The translations under genes were made by a program, and so were the position numbers. From positions 124,001-188,000 of the forward strand of contig NZ_JAMGZJ010000071.1 in the NCBI RefSeq assembly GCF_025564085.1: a stretch of 64,000 nucleotides of DNA, in the 5' to 3' direction. Shown here one piece after another: positions 27,041 to 38,457 of the stretch. The notes under the pieces are model-generated. The model was not told the DNA's origin. It saw only the letters and a list, made by a program, of their open reading frames with translations, and did not search any database. The DNA comes from Silvania confinis (GTDB taxonomy: Bacteria > Pseudomonadota > Gammaproteobacteria > Enterobacterales > Enterobacteriaceae). Each line of letters opens with the position of its first letter. Position 1 is the stretch's first letter.

Positions 27041-27754
27041 TTATTTACCGCCAAACTGTTTCTGGTGCGCGTCGAGGAACTCTTTCATCTCTTTCGGCCC
27101 CTGATAGCCCGGCACCACATAGCCGTTGTTCAGCACGATGGCCGGGGTACCGGTCACACCGAACTGCACGCCCAGCGCGTAATGATTCGCAATGTCGATA
27201 TCGCAGGATGCAGGCTGCACGCCTTTGCTGCTCATCGCATCATCGAACGCTTTGTTGCGATCTTTGGCGCACCAGATGGCCTTCATATCCTGCTCTGGTT
27301 TGCTGTTGATGCCCGCACGCGGGAACGCAAGGTAGCGCACGGTGATCCCCAGCGCATTGTAGTCTTTCATCTCTTCATGCAGCTTGTGACAGTAGCCGCA
27401 GGTGATGTCGGTGAACACGGTAATGACGTGTTTTTCCTGCGCGGCTTTGTAGACGATCATCTCTTTTTCCAGCGCATTCAGGTTTTTCATCAGCATCTGG
27501 TTGGTGATATTTACCGGCTGAGCGCCGCTCACGTCGTACATTGGCCCCTGGACAAAGTGCTTACCGTCTTCGGTGACGTACAGCACACCACTGTTGGTCA
27601 GCACCGTCTTCATCCCGGCAACCGGCGCAGCCTGGATGTCGCTGCTGGTGACGCCAAGCTTCGCCAGAGACTGTTTAATGGCCGCATCATCAGCGTGGGC
27701 CAGACCGGAAAATGAGGCTGCCAGCAGAGAGAACAGCACTAAAGACTTTTTCAT
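27041..27754 (-). CDS. dsbC: Thiol:disulfide interchange protein DsbC
   Basis: Periplasmic disulfide isomerase, 237 aa from the second ATG at 27754, which has CAGGA six bases upstream; the ATG two codons earlier is too close to it. Signal peptide cleaved after LAHA-D. N-terminal dimerisation domain, then thioredoxin domain with active-site CGYC in TDITCGYCHKLH. It corrects wrong disulfides and is kept reduced by DsbD. The cis-Pro loop is TGTPAIVLNNG. Confidence 0.96.
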   Translation of the reverse strand: MKKSLVLFSLLAASFSGLAHADDAAIKQSLAKLGVTSSDIQAAPVAGMKTVLTNSGVLYVTEDGKHFVQGPMYDVSGAQPVNITNQMLMKNLNALEKEMIVYKAAQEKHVITVFTDITCGYCHKLHEEMKDYNALGITVRYLAFPRAGINSKPEQDMKAIWCAKDRNKAFDDAMSSKGVQPASCDIDIANHYALGVQFGVTGTPAIVLNNGYVVPGYQGPKEMKEFLDAHQKQFGGK

Positions 27755-27779
27755 ATTCATTCCTGTTGCGATTCAGCAC

Positions 27780-28676
27780 TCACGCGCGTGGGTGATGCTG
27801 TTGATGTAGCTGCCGCAGGCGTTCCGTCGCGACATGCGTGTATATTTGTGTCGTTGAGAGGTCACTGTGCCCCAGCAGCATCTGGACCACGCGCAGATCG
27901 GCGCCATGGTTCAAAAGATGGGTGGCAAAGGCATGACGCAGAACGTGCGGCGACAATTTTTCACTGTCGATACCCGCCAGTGTGGCGTAATGTTTGATGC
28001 GATGCCAGAAGGTTTGACGCGTCATTTGCCGGGCGCGCTGGCTGGGGAACAGCACATCGATAGAGACACCGTTGAGCAACCACGGACGCCCGTATTCAAG
28101 ATAGTTCTCCACCCAGTAAACCGCCTCTTCGCCCAGCGGCACCAGACGCTCTTTATTGCCTTTACCGATCACCCGTACCACGCCCTGACGCAGGCTGATG
28201 TCGCTCATCGACAGGCCGACCAGTTCCGACACGCGCAACCCGGTGGCGTATAAGACCTCAAGCATCGCTTTATCGCGTAACTCCAGCGGTTGGTCAACCA
28301 CGGGCGACTGTAATAATCTCTCAACTTGCGCTTCGCTGAGATCCTTCGGCAGACGCTGCGGCAGCTTGGGCGACGCCAGCACCGCGCTGGGATCGTCCGC
28401 GCGAAATTTTTCACGATAGAGATGCTGAAACAGACGGCGGATGGCGCTCAGCAGACGCGCAGAGCTGGTCGCTTTGTAGCCGCCTTCCATGCGATCCGCC
28501 AACAGCGCCTGCAGATCGTCGCTTTGAGCAGTTTCAAGGGAGCGGCCATGATGCTGTAACCATGCCGCCAGCATCGCCAGATCGCGTCGATAAGCACTGA
28601 GGGTATTTTCGGCCAGATTCTTCTCAAGCCATAGCGCATCGAGAAATTGTTCGATCAGTGCGAGATCCTTTTCCAC
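27780..28676 (-). CDS. xerD: Site-specific tyrosine recombinase XerD
   Basis: 298 aa, same as E. coli XerD. With XerC it resolves chromosome dimers at dif, activated by FtsK. N-terminal SAM-like core-binding domain (to about 105), then catalytic domain with the Arg of ATGLRVSEL, Lys of GKGNKER, HVLRHAFATHLL (His and Arg), LGHSDLSTT and the nucleophilic Tyr in QIYTHV. First gene in the xerD-dsbC-recJ series. Confidence 0.97.
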   Translation of the reverse strand: MEKDLALIEQFLDALWLEKNLAENTLSAYRRDLAMLAAWLQHHGRSLETAQSDDLQALLADRMEGGYKATSSARLLSAIRRLFQHLYREKFRADDPSAVLASPKLPQRLPKDLSEAQVERLLQSPVVDQPLELRDKAMLEVLYATGLRVSELVGLSMSDISLRQGVVRVIGKGNKERLVPLGEEAVYWVENYLEYGRPWLLNGVSIDVLFPSQRARQMTRQTFWHRIKHYATLAGIDSEKLSPHVLRHAFATHLLNHGADLRVVQMLLGHSDLSTTQIYTHVATERLRQLHQQHHPRA

Positions 28677-28777
28677 ATCAGCCCCTTTGGTTCAGCAGTC
28701 GGTGCATTATGCCTGAATGCGCCTTGTTTCTGGTACACTACTCGCAAAGTCATAGCAAGTATTGAGACATTTTAGCG

Positions 28778-29299
28778 ATGAATATTGGTCTGTTTTATGG
28801 TTCCAGCACCTGCTACACCGAGATGGCGGCAGAGAAAATTCGCGACATTATCGGCCCGGAACTGGTGACGCTGCATAATCTTAAGGACGACGCCCCGACG
28901 ATGATGGAACAGTACGACGTACTCATCCTCGGGATCCCGACGTGGGACTTCGGTGAACTGCAGGAAGACTGGGAAGCAATCTGGGAACAGCTTGATTCGC
29001 TGCAGCTAGAAGGCAAAATCATCGCGCTGTACGGCATGGGCGATCAGTTAGGCTACGGCGAGTGGTTCCTCGACGCGCTGGGGATGCTACACGACAAGCT
29101 GGCAGCAAAAGGCGTGGCCTTTATTGGTTACTGGCCGACCGAAGGCTATGAGTTTACCAGCAAGAAGCCGATCATTGCCGACGGTCAGCTGTTTGTTGGG
29201 CTGGCACTGGATGAAACCAACCAGTACGATCTGAGCGAAGAGCGCCTGCAAAACTGGTGCGAGCAGATCCTTGGCGAAATGGCGGAGCAGTTCAGCTAA
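28778..29299 (+). CDS. fldB: Flavodoxin 2
   Basis: 173 aa soluble FMN electron carrier. Phosphate-binding loop [15 protein letters not shown] is near the N-terminus, with [11 protein letters not shown] and the [13 protein letters not shown] flavin loop. It differs from FldA in the first loop (Cys replaces the usual Gly-Asn part). Divergent from xerD, convergent with ygfX, four bases between stops; there is no space for a separate terminator. Confidence 0.95.
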   Translation: MNIGLFYGSSTCYTEMAAEKIRDIIGPELVTLHNLKDDAPTMMEQYDVLILGIPTWDFGELQEDWEAIWEQLDSLQLEGKIIALYGMGDQLGYGEWFLDALGMLHDKLAAKGVAFIGYWPTEGYEFTSKKPIIADGQLFVGLALDETNQYDLSEERLQNWCEQILGEMAEQFS

Positions 29300-29303
29300 C
29301 CCG

Positions 29304-29720
29304 CTACCGCCGTCCGTGCGTCGGTTGTTGCGAAACCATCCGACGCAGATCCCGCCACTCCCCTTCATCCATACTGTCTGCGGATATCCATAAATGGTGG
29401 CTGCGCTGTCCGTCGCCTTTGCGCAGACGAAACATCATGCCGGAATTGAGCATCCACGGGGTGCCCACAATCTCCCAGTCACTGCCCTGCCAGTGCAGAC
29501 GAGAATCCATCATCAGTTTGATTTCACCCTGCCGGGTATTGATGCGCCGTTGACTACGCACGCTATCGAACACCACCAGCGAAAGTAATATCAGCCAGAG
29601 TGGGGTATAGCTAAGCGGCCACGGCATCAACAGGATCAACGCCGCAACCAGGCCGTGGAGCAAAAGAGACATCCACTGTGAGCGCCATGAGACGCGCAGA
29701 TCAGATTGCCACAGGACCAC
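29304..29720 (-). CDS. ygfX: Inner membrane protein YgfX (CptA)
   Basis: 138 aa with two hydrophobic helices (about 18-60) and a cytoplasmic C-terminal domain. In E. coli it is called a toxin acting on MreB/FtsZ with SdhE as antitoxin, a claim that is debated; the conserved link with sdhE is a fact of genome order. Its start overlaps the end of sdhE by 20 bases, so translation is coupled. Confidence 0.9.
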   Translation of the reverse strand: MVLWQSDLRVSWRSQWMSLLLHGLVAALILLMPWPLSYTPLWLILLSLVVFDSVRSQRRINTRQGEIKLMMDSRLHWQGSDWEIVGTPWMLNSGMMFRLRKGDGQRSHHLWISADSMDEGEWRDLRRMVSQQPTHGRR

Positions 29721-29967
29721 GTTCCCGATTCCGTGTTTGAATTAGAAGCACCATCCGTTGCAGCTCGGCGTCGGCAGGTTTGCCGTGATTCATCAACCAG
29801 TTGAATAAGTCGGGATCGTCGCTCTCGAGCAGGCGGATGAACAGATGTTTATCGTCATCGCTCAGGCTATCGTATTCGTATTCGAAGAACGGCATGATCG
29901 AAATGTCGAGTTCGCGCATGCCGCGGCGGCACGCCCAGTGAATGCGGGGTTTGTTACTAATATCCAT
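29701..29967 (-). CDS. sdhE: FAD assembly factor SdhE
   Basis: 88 aa. Promotes covalent FAD attachment to succinate dehydrogenase SdhA and to fumarate reductase. The RGMRELD stretch near residue 16 carries the RGxxE motif that contacts the flavoprotein. Overlaps ygfX. Confidence 0.95.
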   Translation of the reverse strand: MDISNKPRIHWACRRGMRELDISIMPFFEYEYDSLSDDDKHLFIRLLESDDPDLFNWLMNHGKPADAELQRMVLLIQTRNRERGPVAI

Positions 29968-30272
29968 GTGTTCTATTCCTGCATAACGTTGAGTTCAGGC
30001 AGCATCCTGCTCGACTCTGCTGAAATGGGCATCAACCGTAAAGAAACTGCCCTTAGTGTAACGTGTTTTTTGCGGCTCCATTACTGGAATATTACAGACT
30101 CACAGCATGTCTTCAGAAAAAAACCGCAAAAAACATACGTGTTCATCAGTTTTGCGCAGCGTTACGCAGAACTGCGTGAAGGCACGAATAGCCAGATGAA
30201 ACCACTTGCATTGGCTACAGTCTCTTTTACCATTAGGCCTTAACAAAGCGTTAAGCAATTCAGGACATCAAT
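29968..30272. promoter_or_regulatory. Divergent sdhE / ygfZ intergenic region
   Basis: 305 bases without a supported gene. TTGCAT at 30206 and TACCAT 16 bases later (ending 30233) make a plausible sigma-70 promoter for ygfZ with a leader of about 35 bases. Nothing else stands out. Confidence 0.35.
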
Positions 30273-31253
30273 ATGGCTTTTACACCTTTTTCTCCGCGCC
30301 AGCCTGTCGCCTCTGCGCGTCTGCCGCTGACGCTTATGACGCTTGATGACTGGGCGCTGGCGACCCTCGTGGGTGCAGACAGCGAGAAGTACCTGCAGGG
30401 CCAGGTGACTGCAGACGTCAGCCAGTTGACCGAACACCAGCATTTACTGGCCGCGCACTGTGATCCAAAAGGCAAGATGTGGAGCAACCTGCGTCTCTTC
30501 CGCCGCGGGGGCGGTTTTGCCCTGATCGAACGCCGTAGCCTGCGCGACGCCCAGCTTACTGAGCTGAAAAAGTACGCGGTATTCTCTAAAGTGACTATCG
30601 CCGCCGATGATGAATCAGTGCTGTTAGGCGTGGCAGGATTCCAGGCACGCGCCGCGTTGAAAAACCTGTTTAGCGAGCTGCCTGATGGCGAAAAGCAGGT
30701 CATCAGCGATGGCAACACGTCCCTGCTGTGGTTTGAACACCCTGCGGAACGTTTTCTGCTGGTCACCGACGCGGCAACCGCTGAACGCGTCACCGAAGCC
30801 CTGCGCGGCGAAGCGCAGTTAAATAATTCCCAGCAGTGGCTGGCGCTGAATATTGAAGCCGGCCAGCCGGTTATCGACGCCGCCAACAGTGGACAGTTTA
30901 TACCGCAGGCGACGAATCTGCAGGCGCTCGGCGGCATCAGCTTTAAAAAAGGCTGCTACACCGGTCAGGAGATGGTCGCCCGAGCGAAGTTCCGCGGCGC
31001 TAACAAGCGTGCGCTGTGGTATCTGGCCGGTCACGCCAGCCGCGTTCCGGAAGCTGGCGAAGACCTGGAGCTGAAAATGGGTGAAAACTGGCGCCGTACC
31101 GGCACCGTACTGGCCGCCGTTCAGCTTGATGATGGTCGTCTGCTGGTGCAGGCCGTTATGAATAACGATATGGAGCCAGATAGCGTGTTCCGCGTACGCG
31201 AAGATGCGAATACCCTGAGCATTGAACCGCTGCCGTACTCGCTGGAAGAGTGA
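30273..31253 (+). CDS. ygfZ: tRNA-modifying / Fe-S cluster protein YgfZ
   Basis: 326 aa folate-binding protein of the GcvT-like fold. It helps maintain some Fe-S enzymes such as MiaB, probably with tetrahydrofolate. The family signature [17 protein letters not shown] with its essential Cys is present near residue 226. Divergent from sdhE, another factor for redox enzyme maturation. Confidence 0.95.
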   Translation: MAFTPFSPRQPVASARLPLTLMTLDDWALATLVGADSEKYLQGQVTADVSQLTEHQHLLAAHCDPKGKMWSNLRLFRRGGGFALIERRSLRDAQLTELKKYAVFSKVTIAADDESVLLGVAGFQARAALKNLFSELPDGEKQVISDGNTSLLWFEHPAERFLLVTDAATAERVTEALRGEAQLNNSQQWLALNIEAGQPVIDAANSGQFIPQATNLQALGGISFKKGCYTGQEMVARAKFRGANKRALWYLAGHASRVPEAGEDLELKMGENWRRTGTVLAAVQLDDGRLLVQAVMNNDMEPDSVFRVREDANTLSIEPLPYSLEE

Positions 31254-31263
31254 TGCTATTCGT

Positions 31264-31337
31264 GCCGGGTGGCGGCTTCGCCTTACCCGGCCTACGGATC
31301 GACTTGTAGGCCCGTGCAAGCGTTAGCGCCGCCGGGC
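31264..31337. repeat. REP pair (BIME) between ygfZ and yqfA
   Basis: Two inverted REP-like units: GCCGGGTGGCGGCTTCGCC... at 31264-31295 and GTAGGCCCGTGCAAGCG... ending GCCGCCGGGC at 31306-31337, facing each other. Located between convergent genes, the usual place. Confidence 0.8.
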
Positions 31338-31351
31338 AACAGCCGTAGGAA

Positions 31352-32029
<678 letters not shown>

Positions 32030-32176
32030 CTACGTGAATAATGCATTGCCGACTATGCTAACTGAGAATGATTCCAGTGAACACCTGTTAGCTAAAATAA
32101 ATACCACCCCATAATTACATCAATATAATCATTTAGTTAAGAGGGTATTTCAGCTAACGCATGTTCACATTAAAAA

Positions 32177-32488
32177 TCAAAGGCATTTAAATTCAATGAC
32201 ATAAAACTGCGTCTGATGGGGATAAATTTCCGCGATCACGCGCTTAAGTTCCTCGCGCGTCATATTCTCCTGCTGGGCATGTTTTTCGGTCAGCGTCTCC
32301 AGCGTTACCGTTGAGGTATCCGTCACTTCAATGGTGCAGAAGTACTCTTCGTCCTCAAACCGCCCGACCCGCAGAATATCGCCGACCTTGAAGTGCGCTT
32401 CACTGGCGTCGCGGATAGTGATGGTTTTACGTCCGGCCAGAATGTCATCCTGAAAGCGCTGAAAAAAAGTAATGTCGTTTGGCTGCAT
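32177..32488 (-). CDS. yqfB: N4-acetylcytidine amidohydrolase YqfB
   Basis: 103 aa ASCH-domain protein. E. coli YqfB hydrolyses N4-acetylcytidine to cytidine. The fold's basic and hydroxyl residues appear in GRKTITIRD, with the Lys near residue 20 and Thr beside it, and the Glu of the [10 protein letters not shown] strand. Single gene, divergent from the RpiR-type regulator with a 51-base gap. Confidence 0.92.
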   Translation of the reverse strand: MQPNDITFFQRFQDDILAGRKTITIRDASEAHFKVGDILRVGRFEDEEYFCTIEVTDTSTVTLETLTEKHAQQENMTREELKRVIAEIYPHQTQFYVIEFKCL

Positions 32489-32539
32489 GTTATTATTCCT
32501 GAAGATGAAGTCTGATGAGTGAGTTTAGCCACTGTGAGC

Positions 32540-33271
32540 ATGTTCTCCCATTCCGCCATAGCCAGCCTCAATAATCTGGAGATGATGGTCTACAACACCG
32601 TCATTAAAAACCGCGACCAGGTGATGTACATGACCATTCGCGAACTGGCGGACGCGGCTGAGGTCTCCACCACCACCGTGCTGCGCTTTTGTCGCAAGCT
32701 AAAATGCGATGGCTATTCTGAATTTCGCGTGCGGTTTAAATTGTATCTTGAACAAAATGAACCGCAGCAGGCCAACTTTGGCGCGAGCGAGATTATCAGT
32801 TTTTTCAAAAGCGTGAACAATGACGAATTTGATATTTTACTGAATAATGCCGTCGATATTATATTATCCTCTGAGCGTATTATTTTTGTCGGTGCAGGCA
32901 CTTCCGGCTCGCTGGCAAAATACGGAGCACGTTTCTTTTCCAATATAGGTAAATTCAGCAACCATATCGACGATCCTTATTTCCCGGTGACGAACGATAT
33001 GGCAAAAAATGCGCTGGCGATCGTGCTGTCCGTCTCGGGTGAAACCGAGGAGATCCTGCGTTTCGCCAGCCAGTTCAGCCTGCATAAATGCAAGGTGCTG
33101 TCGATCACCAGCCACGAGCATTCGCGGCTGGCTAAGCTTGCCGACTTTAATCTCTCCTGGCATGTGCCGCAAACCCGCATTGGCGGCGTCTACGATATTA
33201 CCACCCAAATTCCGGTCATTTATATTCTTGAATCGCTGGGTCGCAAACTGGCGAAGAAATTAACAGAATAA
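32540..33271 (+). CDS. RpiR/MurR-family regulator next to bglA
   Basis: 243 aa from ATG 32540; a GTG seven codons earlier (32519) is possible and neither has a strong ribosome site. N-terminal RpiR helix-turn-helix (TIRELADAAEVSTTTVLRF), then a SIS sugar-phosphate-binding domain (FVGAGTSGSLAKYGARF ... LSVSGETEEI). It lies 113 bases upstream of and co-directional with bglA, so it probably senses a phosphorylated beta-glucoside and controls bglA. E. coli K-12 has no gene between yqfB and bglA. Confidence 0.85.
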   Translation: MFSHSAIASLNNLEMMVYNTVIKNRDQVMYMTIRELADAAEVSTTTVLRFCRKLKCDGYSEFRVRFKLYLEQNEPQQANFGASEIISFFKSVNNDEFDILLNNAVDIILSSERIIFVGAGTSGSLAKYGARFFSNIGKFSNHIDDPYFPVTNDMAKNALAIVLSVSGETEEILRFASQFSLHKCKVLSITSHEHSRLAKLADFNLSWHVPQTRIGGVYDITTQIPVIYILESLGRKLAKKLTE

Positions 33272-33369
33272 AACACCCTGTTTTTTAGGTGTGACAAATT
33301 ACAATTTCCGCAAATTGTTATATCGTGACTTTTCATTCTCCTTTGTTAGACTCAAATAATAGCCAATAA

Positions 33370-34818
<1,449 letters not shown>

Positions 34819-34824
34819 TCTCCG

Positions 34825-34849
34825 GCCCTCACCGCTTTCTGGTGAGGGC
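34825..34849 (+). terminator. Hairpin after bglA
   Basis: Perfect nine-base arms GCCCTCACC/GGTGAGGGC, seven bases after the bglA stop. The tail (AAACCTCTTATCTT) is not a clean T-run, so strength is uncertain. Confidence 0.5.
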
Positions 34850-34889
34850 AAACCTCTTATCTTCCAGACACTTCTTTACAGCTTTCGCG

Positions 34890-34917
34890 TTGCCAAAATG
34901 CCTGTGCCCTATAAGAT
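34890..34917 (+). promoter_or_regulatory. Candidate sigma-70 promoter for scsABCD
   Basis: TTGCCA and TAAGAT spaced by 16 bases, ending 26 bases upstream of the scsA start codon. No copper-regulator box was recognised. Confidence 0.35.
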
Positions 34918-34943
34918 AGGCCCCGTGAATATTTGAGGCAAAC

Positions 34944-35303
34944 ATGATCAAGCGACAACGCAAAGCTATCCTGCTTGTAGTCCTGGCCTGCCTGGTGGTG
35001 CTGATATGCACCGTCCAGCGGATGGCCGGGATGCATGCGCTTGTCATGAATATCACCGCTTCAGGCCAGACCGTTCAGCAGAGCCAGGAAAGCAGCGAAA
35101 CGCCGGTAACACCGTGCGAACTCAGCGCCAAATCGTTGATGGCGGTTCCACCCGTGCTCTTTGAAGGTGCCCTGTTCGCCGTGACCCTTCTGCTGGCGTT
35201 GCTGGCAGCCAGCCCACCGCGCCGCGAGCGTTTGTGGCCTCCCCGCGTTATCTCCTCGCCCCGATTACGGGTGCATCTGCGATTATGCGTCTTCCGTGAA
35301 TGA
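34944..35303 (+). CDS. scsA: Copper-sensitivity suppressor ScsA-like membrane protein
   Basis: 119 aa. A first hydrophobic segment (about 8-27) and a second (VLFEGALFAVTLLLALLAAS, about 70-90) flank a small periplasmic part with one Cys and Gln/Ser-rich stretch. Similar in size, position and layout to ScsA, first gene of the Salmonella scsABCD operon. In Salmonella the scs genes protect against copper and redox stress; the job of ScsA alone is poorly known. scsB follows after 48 bases. Confidence 0.75.
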   Translation: MIKRQRKAILLVVLACLVVLICTVQRMAGMHALVMNITASGQTVQQSQESSETPVTPCELSAKSLMAVPPVLFEGALFAVTLLLALLAASPPRRERLWPPRVISSPRLRVHLRLCVFRE

Positions 35304-35351
35304 GCATTCGCCTGACACATCAGGTTAATTAATCATTTACGGAGAAAAATT

Positions 35352-37361
35352 ATGCTTACAGTATTCAGGCGGCTACTGGTCTGCCTGCTTTGGCTATGGC
35401 TGCCCCTCAGCCAGGCCGCCGACACCGGCTGGCTGCGCGCCGCTGATAATCAGCACGCCAGCGTCAGGCTACGTGCACAAACCGAAAATAGCGGCGAAAC
35501 CCGCCTGCTGCTGGATGTTACCCTACAAAAAGGATGGAAGACCTACTGGCGTTCGCCGGGAGAAGGCGGCATTGCCCCAGCGATAAGCTGGGATCAGCCG
35601 TTGGAGGCGGTCTGGCGCTGGCCAACGCCGCAGCGTTTTGACGTAGCGGGGATCACCACGCAGGGTTACCACGGCGATGTCAGTTTCCCCATCACTTTGC
35701 GCGGGAACCTGCCTGAACGTCTTAGCGGAGTCCTGACGCTATCCACCTGCAGCAACGTCTGTATTTTGACCGACTATCCCTTTGCATTGGATTTGACGGC
35801 GTCTCCTGGCGACGACTTTAGTTACGATTACAGCCGGGCAACAGGCGCACTACCGCTCAGCGGCGGTCTAACGTCAGCGCTTAACGCCAGCTACGCCTTT
35901 GGAAAACTTACCGTGACGGCACAGCGAAATGCAGGCTGGCAGCAGCCCTCATTGTTTATTGACAGCATGGACGATGTCGATTTTGGTAAACCCACCTTTT
36001 CCGTGCGCAACGACGTGCTCACTGCCACCGTACCCGTGACCGACAGCTGGGGCGAAACACTCACTACGCTTAGCGGTAAAACCCTGTCGATAGTTCTGGC
36101 CGATAGCGGACAGGCACAGGAATCCAGTCTGGTCATCCGGCCGGGCAGCATCATCACTACGCCCTCTCTGGGTTGGGTAGTACTGATGGCGCTGTTGGGC
36201 GGCCTGATCCTTAACGTGATGCCTTGCGTTCTGCCCGTGCTGGCGATGAAGCTCGGCACATTGATGCAAACGGAGAACCATGCGCGCGGCCAGGTGCGTC
36301 GGCAATTTCTGGCCTCAGTAGCCGGGATTGTCATCTCATTCCTCGCACTGGCGCTAATGATGACGGTTTTACGCTTAGGCAATCAGGCGCTCGGCTGGGG
36401 GATCCAGTTCCAGAACCCGTGGTTTATTGCCGCAATGGCGCTGGTGATGGTGCTCTTCAGCGCCAGCCTGCTGGGGTTATTTGAGATCCGCCTCCCCTCG
36501 GCTGCCAGTACCTTCCTCGCCACGCGCGGTGGTAACGGGCTGGCGGGCCATTTCTGGCAAGGTGCTTTTGCCACCCTGCTGGCAACCCCCTGCACCGCTC
36601 CGTTCCTCGGCACCGCCGTGTCGGTAGCACTGGCAGCGCCGCTCCCGCTCCTGTGGGGCATCTTCTTCGCGATGGGTATCGGCATGAGTCTGCCCTGGCT
36701 TCTTGTTGCAGCCTGGCCGGGACTGGCACAACGATTGCCGCGTCCGGGGCGCTGGATGAACGTCGTGCGCATCGCGTCAGGGCTGATGATGCTCGGCTCG
36801 TCACTGTGGCTGGTAAGCCTGCTGACGGTGCATCTGGGCACCCTGCCCGCCATCACGCTGGGCATAGTCGTGATCCTCGTCCTGCTGCTGCTGACGGCCT
36901 GGCGCTACCGCTGGCAAACGGCACTGCACGCCGGGGCGTTAGCCCTTGTGTTTGCAGGTGCTGTCGCGTTTGCTACCGGCTCCGATGGGGAAAACCCCCG
37001 TCGCGATCGGGTGAACTGGCAGCCGCTTAGCGAGCAGTCGATTGCCCGGGCGCTGGCAGAGAACAAGCGGGTATTTGTCGACGTCACCGCCGACTGGTGC
37101 GTGACCTGCAAAGCCAATAAATACAACGTGCTGCTGCGCGACGACGTGCAGGATGCGCTTTCAGCCCCGGATATCGTTGCTCTGCGCGGCGACTGGAGCC
37201 GTCCCTCTGCCAGCATAAGCCAGTTCTTAACCACGCGCGGCAGCGCCGCCGTGCCGTTTAACCAGATTTACGGACCCGGGTTAGCGCAGGGCCATGTGTT
37301 GCCTGCATTATTAAGCCGCGAAGCGGTTATTACCACTTTGTCCGATGCGAAAGGAAAATAA
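35352..37361 (+). CDS. scsB: DsbD-like electron transporter ScsB
   Basis: 669 aa membrane protein passing electrons from cytoplasmic thioredoxin to periplasmic ScsC. Signal peptide to QAA-D, then a periplasmic domain with a Cys pair (STCSNVCILTD near residue 135-142). Eight hydrophobic segments follow with the two DsbD/CcdA Cys sites NVMPCVLPVLAMK and TPCTAPFLGTA. The C-terminal thioredoxin-like domain has CVTC in ADWCVTCKANK. Three redox units in one chain, as in DsbD. ATG follows GGAG; its stop codon is immediately followed by the scsC start. Confidence 0.92.
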   Translation: MLTVFRRLLVCLLWLWLPLSQAADTGWLRAADNQHASVRLRAQTENSGETRLLLDVTLQKGWKTYWRSPGEGGIAPAISWDQPLEAVWRWPTPQRFDVAGITTQGYHGDVSFPITLRGNLPERLSGVLTLSTCSNVCILTDYPFALDLTASPGDDFSYDYSRATGALPLSGGLTSALNASYAFGKLTVTAQRNAGWQQPSLFIDSMDDVDFGKPTFSVRNDVLTATVPVTDSWGETLTTLSGKTLSIVLADSGQAQESSLVIRPGSIITTPSLGWVVLMALLGGLILNVMPCVLPVLAMKLGTLMQTENHARGQVRRQFLASVAGIVISFLALALMMTVLRLGNQALGWGIQFQNPWFIAAMALVMVLFSASLLGLFEIRLPSAASTFLATRGGNGLAGHFWQGAFATLLATPCTAPFLGTAVSVALAAPLPLLWGIFFAMGIGMSLPWLLVAAWPGLAQRLPRPGRWMNVVRIASGLMMLGSSLWLVSLLTVHLGTLPAITLGIVVILVLLLLTAWRYRWQTALHAGALALVFAGAVAFATGSDGENPRRDRVNWQPLSEQSIARALAENKRVFVDVTADWCVTCKANKYNVLLRDDVQDALSAPDIVALRGDWSRPSASISQFLTTRGSAAVPFNQIYGPGLAQGHVLPALLSREAVITTLSDAKGK

Positions 37362-37362
37362 C

Positions 37363-37965
37363 ATGCGAGCCTTTGTTGCTTTACTGCTGCTGTCTTTATC
37401 AACGCTCAGTTTCGCTGCCCCATCAGCTCACTCTTCCAGTGACCAGCTGGCAGAACTGCTGTTTAACGACCCCAATAGTCCGCGCACCGGAGCCAAAGAA
37501 CCGAAGCTGACCATTGTCTCTTTCACTGATTACAACTGTCCTTACTGTAAGCAGTTCGATCCAATGCTGGAGAAAATCGTACATGACAACCCCGACGTGC
37601 AGCTCATCATTAAGCTGCTGCCATTCAAGGGGAAAAGCTCGGTGAATGCAGCTAAAACGGCGCTTTCAACATGGCGTCAACAGCCTGATAAGTTCTGGTC
37701 GTTGCACCAGCGGTTAATGATGAAAAAGGGATATCACGATGATGCCAGCATCGCAGCCGCACAGGTGAAGACCACGACGGACGGCATCAGGACGGATGAA
37801 AAAACAATGGACTCCCTGAAGATGAATCTGATCCTCTCACAGGTGCTTAATATTCAGGGTACCCCGGCCACCATCATCGGCGACCAGATGGTCGCCGGGG
37901 CGATCCCTTATGATGAACTGGAGGCGCTGGTGAAAGCACAGCTGGCAAAAGCACGTGGCAAATAA
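37363..37965 (+). CDS. scsC: Periplasmic thiol-disulfide protein ScsC
   Basis: 200 aa from the ATG at 37363, with AAGGA seven bases before it inside the end of scsB. Signal peptide ends at SFAA near residue 18. Thioredoxin/DsbA-like domain with active-site CPYC (DYNCPYCKQFDP) and cis-Pro loop GTPATIIG. The Salmonella protein binds copper and works with ScsB as reductase or isomerase; the N-terminal SDQLAELLFNDPNSP segment resembles the trimerisation region of related ScsC. Confidence 0.92.
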   Translation: MRAFVALLLLSLSTLSFAAPSAHSSSDQLAELLFNDPNSPRTGAKEPKLTIVSFTDYNCPYCKQFDPMLEKIVHDNPDVQLIIKLLPFKGKSSVNAAKTALSTWRQQPDKFWSLHQRLMMKKGYHDDASIAAAQVKTTTDGIRTDEKTMDSLKMNLILSQVLNIQGTPATIIGDQMVAGAIPYDELEALVKAQLAKARGK

Positions 37966-37969
37966 AGCG

Positions 37970-38455
37970 ATGCGCCTGCTGCGCGAACTGGCCCTGTGGC
38001 TGATGATAGGCGTTGCCTTAAGCGCGGGGGTGGATTTTTTCCGCCAGCCCGCGCTGCCGCAAAATTTCTCCACAACGTCGCTGCACACCCTGGACGGTCA
38101 ACCCGTTAATCTGACCGCCATGAGCGAACAGCGTCCACTGCTGGTCTACGTCTGGGCAACCTGGTGTGGCGTATGCCGCTACACCACGCCATCCGTGGCG
38201 GCGCTTGCCGCAGAGGGTGGCAACGTGATGTCGGTGGCGCTGCGCTCTGGCGATAACGCCACGCTGGAAACGTGGCTGGCGAAAAAGAAGATGGCGTTGC
38301 CGACGGTTAATGACGCCAGCGGTGAACTGGCTCGCCAGTGGGATGTGCAGGTCACGCCAACCCTGGTGGTGATTTCTCACGGTGAAGTGAAATCAATTAC
38401 CACCGGCTGGACCAGCGTCTGGGAAATGCGCCTGAGGCTGTGGCTGGCGTCGTAG
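37970..38455 (+). CDS. scsD: Membrane-anchored thioredoxin-like protein ScsD
   Basis: 161 aa from ATG 37970 (a GTG at 37955 is possible). One N-terminal membrane anchor (LALWLMIGVALSAGVDFF), then a periplasmic TlpA/ResA-like thioredoxin domain with WATWCGVCRYTTPS active site and the cis-Pro loop VTPTLVVI. Start lies four bases after the scsC stop. The stop of scsD is only two bases from the stop of the convergent ygfF, an exceptionally tight join. Confidence 0.9.
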   Translation: MRLLRELALWLMIGVALSAGVDFFRQPALPQNFSTTSLHTLDGQPVNLTAMSEQRPLLVYVWATWCGVCRYTTPSVAALAAEGGNVMSVALRSGDNATLETWLAKKKMALPTVNDASGELARQWDVQVTPTLVVISHGEVKSITTGWTSVWEMRLRLWLAS

Positions 38456-38457
38456 CG

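Noticed and set aside
29845..30243. Plus-strand open frame of 132 codons over sdhE and its upstream region
   Set aside because: Mostly antisense to sdhE, no ribosome site, and its end runs through the ygfZ promoter region.
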